NCBI GenBank assembly: GCA_963732405.1
Contig: CAVSZG010000001.1
Location: forward strand, 310,001-374,000
From: JAUIAI01 sp963732405
GTDB taxonomy: Bacteria; Pseudomonadota; Gammaproteobacteria; Burkholderiales; Burkholderiaceae_E
Direction of reading: 5' to 3'
Length of the DNA stretch: 64,000 nt
Positions 53,185-60,499 of the stretch are shown in pieces. Every line of letters begins with the position of its first letter. Positions within the stretch are counted from its first letter, which is position 1. A program made the position numbers and the translations under genes. The notes under the pieces are model-generated. The model made no database searches. It was not told the DNA's origin and worked only from the letters and a program-made list of their open reading frames with translations.

Positions 53185-53574
53185 ATGACCGCAGTGAACT
53201 GGCCGCATCTGGTGATCCTTCTCGCCTTGCTTCAGCTGTTGATATTCAGCTTCCTGGTTGGCTGGGCGCGCGGCCGATATGGCGTCAAGGCGCCGGCCAC
53301 CACCGGCCATGAGATCTTCGAACGGTACTACCGGGTGCAGATGAATACGATCGAACTGCTCGTGATGTTCATCCCCGCCCTCTGGATCGCCGCCCAACAC
53401 TGGTCGCCTGCACGAATGGCAGCCATCGGTGCGATCTACCTGATCGGCCGGGTTATCTACTTGTTCGCCTATACCCGAAACCCGGCCAGCCGAAGCCTGG
53501 GCTTTGGCCTGAGCCTGTTTCCGATCATCGCGTTATGGCTGGCGGCGCTGGTCGGCGTGGTGGCACCGGCCTGA
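53185..53574 (+). CDS. MAPEG family membrane protein
   Basis: The 129-residue protein has four helices and MAPEG motifs: FLVGWARGRYGVKAPATTGH, RYYRVQMNTIELLVMFIPAL and IYLIGRVIYLFAYTRNPASR. MAPEG proteins are membrane glutathione transferases or peroxidases. Here it may detoxify hydrophobic electrophiles with glutathione. The stop is 20 bases from the convergent AMP nucleosidase stop. Confidence 0.9.
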   Translation: MTAVNWPHLVILLALLQLLIFSFLVGWARGRYGVKAPATTGHEIFERYYRVQMNTIELLVMFIPALWIAAQHWSPARMAAIGAIYLIGRVIYLFAYTRNPASRSLGFGLSLFPIIALWLAALVGVVAPA

Positions 53575-53593
53575 GCGCGAGCCCCGCACGCCC

Positions 53594-55063
53594 CTATTGA
53601 AAGGCGACCTCGGCGAAACTACGCAGCTTGCGGCTATGCAACTGCCCAGGGCGCTGTTCGCGCAACAATTCGATCGCGCGCATGCCGATGCGCAGATGCT
53701 GATCGACCCGGTCGCGATAAAACAGGTTGGCCATGCCGGGCAACTTGATCTCGCCATGCAAGGGCTTGTCGCTCACGCAGAGCAAGGTGCCATAAGGCAC
53801 ACGGAAGCGAAAACCGTTGGCGGCGATGGTTGCACTTTCCATATCGAGCGCGATGGCGCGACTCTGGCTGAAGCGACGCTGCGGCGTGCTCGGCACATTG
53901 CGCGCCGGCAGCAGTTCCCAGTCGCGATTGTCGGTGCTGGCCACCGTGCCGGTACGCATCACCTTCTTCATCTCGTAGCCTTCGATCCGGGTCACCTCGG
54001 CCACCGCCTGTTCGAGCGCCACCTGCACTTCGGCCAGGGCCGGAATCGGCACCCAGAGCGGCAGGTCTTCGTCCAGCACGTGATCCTCACGCACATAACC
54101 ATGGGCGAGCACGTAGTCGCCCAGCTGCTGACTGTTGCGCAGCCCGGCACAGTGGCCCAGCATGAGCCAGGCATGCGGGCGCAGCACCGCGACATGATCG
54201 GTGATCGTTTTTGCATTGGCCGGCCCGACACCGATGTTGACCATCGTGATGCCGCTTCGATCGGCACGCATCAGGTGGTAGGCCGGCATCTGGGGCAGAC
54301 GACCCGGCGCCGGAGACGTTGCCGGTTGGTCGCGGGTACTGATGATGTTGCCGGGCTCGATGAAGGCGGTGTAGCTGTCGTCGGCAGCCACCGCCGCCCG
54401 ACCGATCTTCACGAATTCGTCGATGTAGAACTGGTAATTGGTGAACAGCACGAAATTCTGGAAGTGCTCGGGTGCGGTGCCGGTGTAGTGTCGCAGCCGA
54501 TGCAGCGAATAATCGATGCGCGGCGCAGTGAACAGCGACAGCGGGTGCGCCTGGCCAGGTTCGGGTTCATGAGTGCCGTTGGCGATACCATCGTCCATCG
54601 CAGCCAGATCGGGCAGGTCGAACAGATCGCGCATCGCCAGACGACGCTCGGGCGTCAATGACCCTTCCAGATTGTCGGTATCGGACAGCGAAAAATGCAC
54701 GGGAATCGGCTGCGAACTGCTGCCGACCTCCAGTGCCACGCCATGGTTGCGTCGCAACAGCGTGAACTGCTCGGTCAGATACTTCCCGAACAGATCGGGG
54801 CGGGTGATGGTGGTTTCATACACGCCCGGCCCGGCCACGAAACCGTAGGCCAGGCGCGAATCGGCCCGCGCGACCGTCGCGGTACGCACGCGAACGAACG
54901 GATAGCAGGCGCGAACGTGCTGCCCGAAGGACTCGCCCGCCACGTAGCGCTGCAGGCTGTCGCGCAGGTGCGCGACACTCGCGTCATAGATCCGGCGCAA
55001 CTGGGCGACGGCCTGGGCCGGATCGTCGTAGCGCTCGGGGGCCACGAACGGCGGGGTCAGCAT
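53594..55063 (-). CDS. amn: AMP nucleosidase
   Basis: The protein has 489 residues and the bacterial AMP nucleosidase pattern: ETTITRPDLFGKYLTEQF, SLHRLRHYTGTAPEHFQNFV, NIGVGPANAKTITDHVAVL, GHCAGLRNSQQLGDYVLAHG, FSQSRAIALDMESATIAANG and VSDKPLHGEIKLPG. It splits AMP to adenine and ribose 5-phosphate. The ATG at 55063 is used in place of an upstream GTG at 55087, because the purine-rich GGTGGGGCCGGC precedes it. Length is near that of E. coli Amn. Confidence 0.93.
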   Translation of the reverse strand: MLTPPFVAPERYDDPAQAVAQLRRIYDASVAHLRDSLQRYVAGESFGQHVRACYPFVRVRTATVARADSRLAYGFVAGPGVYETTITRPDLFGKYLTEQFTLLRRNHGVALEVGSSSQPIPVHFSLSDTDNLEGSLTPERRLAMRDLFDLPDLAAMDDGIANGTHEPEPGQAHPLSLFTAPRIDYSLHRLRHYTGTAPEHFQNFVLFTNYQFYIDEFVKIGRAAVAADDSYTAFIEPGNIISTRDQPATSPAPGRLPQMPAYHLMRADRSGITMVNIGVGPANAKTITDHVAVLRPHAWLMLGHCAGLRNSQQLGDYVLAHGYVREDHVLDEDLPLWVPIPALAEVQVALEQAVAEVTRIEGYEMKKVMRTGTVASTDNRDWELLPARNVPSTPQRRFSQSRAIALDMESATIAANGFRFRVPYGTLLCVSDKPLHGEIKLPGMANLFYRDRVDQHLRIGMRAIELLREQRPGQLHSRKLRSFAEVAFQ

Positions 55064-55129
55064 GCCGGCCCCACCCGCACGGCCCACGTGATGTCCAAGG
55101 TGACCGACGATCCGCCCGGCATGAGCGAC

Positions 55130-56608
55130 TCAGTCCATCTGCGTGACGAACTTGGTCACCAGATAACCATCGAAGGTCTCGGTGCCACCTTCGGAGCCGA
55201 TGCCGCTGTCTTTGATGCCACCAAACGGTGTTTCGGGCAGCGCCTGTCCGAAATGATTGATGTTGACCAGACCCGCCTCGATGCCGTTCTGGGCGGCCAG
55301 CGCATTCTTGGTGGACGTGGTGAACACATAAGACGACAGGCCATAGGGCAACGAATTGGCCCGTCTGAGCACTTCGGCCGTGTCCTTGAATGGCGTCATC
55401 GGCGCCAGCGGGCCGAAGGGCTCGGTGGTCATGAGCATGGCGTCATCGGGCAGACCGGTCACCACGGTCGGCGCAAAGAAACTGCCCGTGCCGCCGAGCC
55501 GCGTGCCACCGATCTCGATCTTGCCGCCACGGGCGCGCGCGTCGTCGATGAATCGTTCCATCTGCGGCAGGCGGCGGTCGTGGGCCAGCGGTCCCATGCT
55601 CGATTCGGGATCGATACCGGGGCCCACCTTGAGTTTGCTCGCATGGTCGATGAAGGCCGCAACAAAGCGGTCATAGACCTTTTCCTGAACATAGAAGCGG
55701 GTGGGCGAGACGCAGACCTGTCCGGCGTTGCGGAACTTGAAGCCGCTGAGCAGCTTGGCGGCACGATCAACATCGGCATCATCGAACACGATGACCGGTG
55801 AATGCCCGCCCAGCTCCATGGTGATGCGCTTCATGTGCGCCCCGGCGAGCGCGGCCAGTTGTTTGCCCACGGGCACCGAGCCGGTGAACGAGACCTTGCG
55901 CACGATGGGCGACTTGATCAGGTATTCGGATACCTCATGCGGCACGCCCCAGACAATGTTGAGCACGCCGGGCGGCAGACCGGCATCGTGAAACGCGCGG
56001 GCGATGGCGATGACCGCGCTGGGCGCATCTTCAGGCCCCTTGAGCACGATGGTGCAACCGGCACCGATGGCCGCCGCAATCTTGCGGATGGCCTGGTTGT
56101 ACGGAAAGTTCCATGGCGTGAAGGCCGCACACACGCCCACCGGTTCGCGCAACACCATCTGGCGCACATTGGGCAGACGCGGCGGCACCACGCGACCATA
56201 GATGCGCCGGCATTCCTCGGCATGCCAGTCGCAATGGTCGGCGCACGACACGACCTCGGCCACCGCCTCGCCGATCGGCTTGCCCATGTCGAGCGTGATA
56301 TGGCGGCCGATGTCCTGGGCGCGCTCGCGCGACAGTTCGGCCACCTTACGCAGCACCTTGGATCGATCCAGGGGCGAAGAATGCCGCCAGGTCTCGAAGG
56401 CCCTGGCGGCCGCAGCCAGGGCCCGGTCCAGATCGGCGGTGCTGGCATGGGGTAGCTGACCGATCACCTCGCCAGTGGCGGGATTGGTGACGGCCTGCTC
56501 GCGACGTCCCTCACCCTTGATGAACTCACCATCGATATACAGGGTGAGGTCTTCATAACCCAGGGCGTCGGAGACGGCGGTGTGTTCGGGGGAAGCGGGC
56601 TTGTTCAT
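55130..56608 (-). CDS. Aldehyde dehydrogenase (succinate-semialdehyde-like)
   Basis: The 492-residue enzyme has the ALDH core: FTPWNFPYNQAIRKIAAAIG, SFTGSVPVGKQLAALAGAHM, the general base MELGGHSPVIV, the catalytic Cys in RNAGQVCVSPTRFYV, and FGPLAPMTPF. Its pattern resembles succinate- or glutarate-semialdehyde and related NAD(P)+ dehydrogenases. The substrate is uncertain. It is transcribed alone. Confidence 0.88.
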   Translation of the reverse strand: MNKPASPEHTAVSDALGYEDLTLYIDGEFIKGEGRREQAVTNPATGEVIGQLPHASTADLDRALAAAARAFETWRHSSPLDRSKVLRKVAELSRERAQDIGRHITLDMGKPIGEAVAEVVSCADHCDWHAEECRRIYGRVVPPRLPNVRQMVLREPVGVCAAFTPWNFPYNQAIRKIAAAIGAGCTIVLKGPEDAPSAVIAIARAFHDAGLPPGVLNIVWGVPHEVSEYLIKSPIVRKVSFTGSVPVGKQLAALAGAHMKRITMELGGHSPVIVFDDADVDRAAKLLSGFKFRNAGQVCVSPTRFYVQEKVYDRFVAAFIDHASKLKVGPGIDPESSMGPLAHDRRLPQMERFIDDARARGGKIEIGGTRLGGTGSFFAPTVVTGLPDDAMLMTTEPFGPLAPMTPFKDTAEVLRRANSLPYGLSSYVFTTSTKNALAAQNGIEAGLVNINHFGQALPETPFGGIKDSGIGSEGGTETFDGYLVTKFVTQMD

Positions 56609-56718
56609 CGATGGCTCCTGCAGGATTCAGTCAATGGTCGATCGTCGACGGCCATTGTATGCGGCGCGGCGGTCTTGCGTTGGGTTTCGCAAGGACCCGG
56701 CAGCCCCCCGACCGCCGC

Positions 56719-57996
56719 TCAGTTGCCCTTGGCGACGATGCCCAGCAGACGGCTGGCAAACACCGCGCTGCGCAGCGTCGGCCGGGTCGATCCGTCGGAC
56801 TTCAGATAGGCGAAATTGATGGTATCGACCAGGCTCAGCTGGTCATCCGGGCAGTAATACATGGCCGTGCCCAGGGCGCCTTCATGCCCCCAGCAGGAGC
56901 GCCCGCCCAGGGGCAGGTTGAACAGACCGCTGCCCCGCCCGGGTCCGGCCCCGGTCTGCATCGACGCCAGCGACACCGGCGAGACGATCCGTCCCTCGAG
57001 CAAGGCGCGGATGAACCGGTTCAGGTCGCCCACCGTGGAGACCAGACCTCCACCGCCCCAGGCGTCACTGCTCGCATTGATTCGCTGCAGGTCGATGCCG
57101 CGTTCGTCGTAGGCGTGGGCGATGCGCAGCGTCGGCGCTGCCGGCTCGCTCGCCTCCAGCCAGGTCGACGCCAGACCGATGCGCTCATAGTTGATCAGTT
57201 CGCGAAGCGCAGCGCCCAGCGACTGCCCGGTCCTGGTCTCGATGACTTCCCCCAGCAGGTTGTAACCGGTGTTGGAATACGAGAACCGCTCACCGGGCTC
57301 GCCGGTTCTGGTTGAACGCTCGAACGCGAACGCGAGAATCTGCGCACGCGTCCATTGAAGCTCGGGGTCACCAAGCACCAGATCGTCATACTCGGCGGAT
57401 GCGATATCGGCCACCCCCGAGGTATGGGCGAGCAGATGTCGCAACGTGATCGCCTCGGGCACATAACCATGATCACGCAGCAAGGCCACGCTGGCCAGCG
57501 TCAGGTAAGGGGCAATCGGATCGTCGACAGTCAGCTGACCGAGTTCGGCGAGCCGGTGAATGGCCGCACCGACGAAGGTTTTGGTCAACGAAGCAATGCG
57601 AAACGCTGTCTCGCCATTGACCGGCACGCCACTGTCGCGATCCGTCACGCCGTTGGCGCCGGTCCAGAGCAGCGACAGCGCCGGCGCCTCGACCTGGGCA
57701 ATGAGGCTGGCCACCTCGGTATGTTCGTTGCCGAACTCGGCGATCGATTGATCGAGCTGCGTCAGCAGCGACGAATTCACCGTCGGCGGATTCACCGGCA
57801 CTGCGCCTGTCTGCGGCGTCTGCGGCGTCTGCGGCGTCTGCGGCGTCGGTGGCGTCGGTGAAGTCGCGGAAGGATCGCCGCCCACCGCGGAATCGCCGCC
57901 CGAGGCGAGCGAATCCGATGAACCACCGCAACCGGCCATGCCCAGGCCACCCACCAAGGCCGCCACCCACGCCAGCTTGAGGAATCCGTTGTTCAT
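56719..57996 (-). CDS. Beta-lactamase-related serine hydrolase lipoprotein
   Basis: The 425-residue protein has a lipoprotein signal (VAALVGGLGMAGCGG) and a Pro/Gln/Thr linker with PQT repeats, followed by a class C-like serine hydrolase domain: nucleophile SLTK in FRIASLTKTFVGAAIH, second motif YSN in FSYSNTGYNLLGE, and LRHLLAHTSGV. It probably acts on peptides or esters in the periplasm. The ATG at 57996 directly opens the signal peptide, and an ATG at 58044 would add a basic leader. Confidence 0.85.
   Translation of the reverse strand: MNNGFLKLAWVAALVGGLGMAGCGGSSDSLASGGDSAVGGDPSATSPTPPTPQTPQTPQTPQTGAVPVNPPTVNSSLLTQLDQSIAEFGNEHTEVASLIAQVEAPALSLLWTGANGVTDRDSGVPVNGETAFRIASLTKTFVGAAIHRLAELGQLTVDDPIAPYLTLASVALLRDHGYVPEAITLRHLLAHTSGVADIASAEYDDLVLGDPELQWTRAQILAFAFERSTRTGEPGERFSYSNTGYNLLGEVIETRTGQSLGAALRELINYERIGLASTWLEASEPAAPTLRIAHAYDERGIDLQRINASSDAWGGGGLVSTVGDLNRFIRALLEGRIVSPVSLASMQTGAGPGRGSGLFNLPLGGRSCWGHEGALGTAMYYCPDDQLSLVDTINFAYLKSDGSTRPTLRSAVFASRLLGIVAKGN
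57811..57846. repeat. Four 9-base tandem repeats encoding PQT
   Basis: Four identical copies of CTGCGGCGT in tandem, on the minus strand encoding Pro-Gln-Thr triplets in the linker of the serine hydrolase lipoprotein. Slippage would change the linker by three residues at a time. Confidence 0.9.
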
Positions 57997-58111
57997 TGCC
58001 GTCTGATCGCCAGGAGTTCGAGCGCAGGGACCGACCCGGCGCAACGTGGAGAGTCTAGCGCTTGTCGTTACCTGAGATGGAGCATGCCATCACGATCGAC
58101 TCGCTTGTCGC

Positions 58112-58258
58112 TCAATCTGACGCGCAGACCGCCATCCAATGGCCAAGGGTGTCGCCGCTCTTGTCATTAACCGCAACGTCCAGGTGCTCCAGTGCGTTTT
58201 CCCCATCATCGAACTGTTCGTCGAACCGCTTTGTCTCAAGCGTCGCCTTCCTACAGGG
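58112..58258 (-). pseudogene. Possible CopG-type antitoxin fragment
   Basis: A short minus frame between two stops reads ETKRFDEQFDDGENALEHLD and ends HWMAVCASD. The 'FDxxFDxGE....LD' pattern resembles CopG or BrnA-like antitoxins. No ATG or SD precedes it, and no toxin gene is beside it, so it is either a remnant or chance. Evidence is weak. Confidence 0.25.
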
Positions 58259-58288
58259 CTACCATCGACCCTGCCGACCGAGGACCTG

Positions 58289-59309
58289 TCAAGCCGACTC
58301 GCGTCGGATGACCTCGAAGCCCAGATCGAGGCAGACGCCACTACCGGCCCGCCCTTCCAGCCGATCCAGCACCAGCCGGGCGGTCTCGTGACCGATTTCG
58401 TAAGCCGGCACCCGTACGGTCGTGAGCGACGGCCAGCTGCGCGCGGCCACCGGCAGATCACATAGACCGGTCACCGCAATCTGTCCGGGCACGGCCAGAC
58501 CCTTGCGATGGCAGGTGAACAAGACATCGAGTGCGATCAGATCATCGGCGCAGACCACCGCATCCAGTTCGGGGCAACGCTGCAACAGCTTGTCGAATTC
58601 ATGTCTCGTGTCGAGTCGATCGCCAGGAACGCTCGGAATCGACACGAGATCGTCCGGCAATCCGGCCTGACCCAGAGCGGCCTTAAATCCCGCCAGACGC
58701 GCCCGGGACCGCGGATGAGCCCGCCGTGCTGATGAAGCCGATCCGGGTGCGCCCTTGCCGGATCAGGTACTCGGTCATCGCCTGCATGGCCGCCTGATTC
58801 GAAAAGCCCACCACGCAGTCGATGGGCTGCTCGGGCAGTTCCCAGATCTCGACCACGGGAATGCGCGTGGCCTGCAGCATGTTGCGCGCGCCATCGGTGT
58901 GCTCGCTGCCCACGAGAATCATCGCATCGGGTCGTCGCCCGAGCAGCGTGCCGATCAACGAAGCCTCGACACCCTGGTCATAACCACTGTCGCCCACCAC
59001 GAGCTGGCAGGCGTTGGCGCGCAATACGTCGACCAACCCCTGGACCGATCCGGCAAAGACGGCCTGGGTGATGGTCGGCAGGATGATGGCGACGATGCCG
59101 CTGCGACTCGAGGCGAGACTGGCGGCGACCAGATCCGGAAAATAGCCCATCTCCGCAACCGCCTGTTCGATGCGCAGACGGGTTGCCGACGAGACCTTGT
59201 CCGGTGAGCGCAGTGCCCGCGAGACCGTGATCGGCGATACCCCGACGCGGCGCGCGATGTCGGCCAGATTGGTGCGGCCCGATGAGCGTGAAGCAGTCTT
59301 TCTGTCCAT
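58289..59309 (-). pseudogene. LacI-family regulator, frameshifted in the ligand domain
   Basis: The first frame encodes a LacI headpiece (NLADIARRVGVSPITVSRAL) and half of the periplasmic-binding-like domain up to FISTAGSSAV, then stops at 58683. The other frame carries the rest: RSRARLAGFKAALGQAGL, VVCADDLIALDVLF and VTGLCDLPVAARSWPSLTTV, ending EVIRRESA. A single-base shift near 58700 joins them. As written, the regulator lacks the second half of its effector domain. It diverges from phyH and its operator lies between. Confidence 0.8.
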
Positions 59310-59355
59310 GTTTCGCAGTGTCGCACCGATGGGCGTGATGGCCGGATCGAAGGCG

Positions 59356-59385
59356 TTGACGATGCCCGGATGATAGCGCTATCAT
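59356..59385 (+). promoter_or_regulatory. Sigma-70-type promoter of the PhyH gene
   Basis: TTGACG (59356-59361) and TATCAT (59380-59385) are separated by 18 bases, each matching the consensus at five of six positions. The -10 element lies inside the palindrome 59370-59385, so the operator overlaps RNA polymerase contacts. The ATG of phyH is about 65 bases downstream. Confidence 0.65.
59370..59385. promoter_or_regulatory. LacI-type operator palindrome
   Basis: ATGATAGCGCTATCAT is a perfect 16-base palindrome with the central CG step typical of LacI/GalR operators. It sits between the divergent LacI gene and phyH and overlaps the phyH promoter, so binding would repress phyH and possibly the regulator itself. 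Confidence 0.8.
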
Positions 59386-59452
59386 TGAACCGTGCCGGGC
59401 GACAAGAACCGGTATCGATCACATCCCCATCGCATCCCGGAGACTCACCATC

Positions 59453-60337
59453 ATGATCACCAGCAAGGACCTCGAGTTCTACCGTCAGCAGGGTTACCTG
59501 GTGGTGGATGGCGTGCTGGATGCTGCCGAGCTCGCGCAGATCCGCGCCGACCTCGATCGAGTCGTGGCCAAGGCAGCGTCGGTTACCCGCAATGATGAAA
59601 TTTACGATCTGGAGGCCAGCCACACGGCCCAGGCGCCTCGGGTCCGCCGCATCAAGACGCCACACAAGGTCATGCCCAGCGTCAATGCGCTGATCCGGCA
59701 TCCGCGGCTGATCGGTATTCTGACCGCGCTCCTGGGTGAGAGCGTGCGCTTTCAGACCAGCAAGCTCAACATGAAATCGGCCGGTTATGGCGCAGCCGTC
59801 GAGTGGCATCAGGACTGGGCGTTTTACCCGCACACCAATGACGACCTGCTCGCGGTGGGCATCATGCTGGACGATGTGGATGAGTCCAACGGGGCGATGC
59901 GGGTGGTGCCCGGCAGTCATACCGGGCCAACCCATGACCATCATGCCAACGGCTATTTCTGCGGCGCGATGGACCCGACCACCTGCGACGTGGACTTTGC
60001 CTCGTCCGTGCCGGTGGTCGGCAAGGCGGGGGCCATGAGCTTTCACCATGTCCGCCTCGTCCATGGCTCGCCGATGAACCGGTCGGATCGCTCACGGAAC
60101 TTTCTGCTGTTTCAGTTCACTGCGGCCGATGCATGGCCGTTGCTCGACGGGGTGACCGATCTGGCCGCCTATGATCAATGGCTGGTGGCCGGTCGGTCGA
60201 CGATCACGCCGCGTCTGGTTTCGGTGCCCGTACGCATGCCGCTGCCGGCCGCACCGATGCAGGGATCGATCTACGAAAACCAGCGCACCCTGGCCAACCG
60301 GTATTTCGACGAACTGGCAACCGACCAGACCGCATAG
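59453..60337 (+). CDS. Phytanoyl-CoA dioxygenase (PhyH) family protein
   Basis: The 294-residue 2-oxoglutarate/Fe(II)-dependent oxygenase has iron ligands in VEWHQDWAFYPHT (HxD) and the distal His in SFHHVRLVHGSP, plus SNGAMRVVPGSH. The N-terminal FYRQQGYLVVDGVLD is the family start. It hydroxylates a substrate that cannot be read from sequence. It is predicted to be controlled by the neighbouring LacI regulator. No transporter or sugar gene shares the unit. Confidence 0.86.
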   Translation: MITSKDLEFYRQQGYLVVDGVLDAAELAQIRADLDRVVAKAASVTRNDEIYDLEASHTAQAPRVRRIKTPHKVMPSVNALIRHPRLIGILTALLGESVRFQTSKLNMKSAGYGAAVEWHQDWAFYPHTNDDLLAVGIMLDDVDESNGAMRVVPGSHTGPTHDHHANGYFCGAMDPTTCDVDFASSVPVVGKAGAMSFHHVRLVHGSPMNRSDRSRNFLLFQFTAADAWPLLDGVTDLAAYDQWLVAGRSTITPRLVSVPVRMPLPAAPMQGSIYENQRTLANRYFDELATDQTA

Positions 60338-60499
60338 CCGGCACCGATCACATCCTGATTGCCCGACCCACCGGCGCGGCGGCGGGCCGACCGTCTGAAC
60401 CCGGCGACCGTCGGCCCTTCAGCGGCGCTCGATCCGTCCAGACGCGTCTAGAGTGAATGACCTCTGGACCTGCCGGACACCGTCGTCTCTCGTCTCTCA

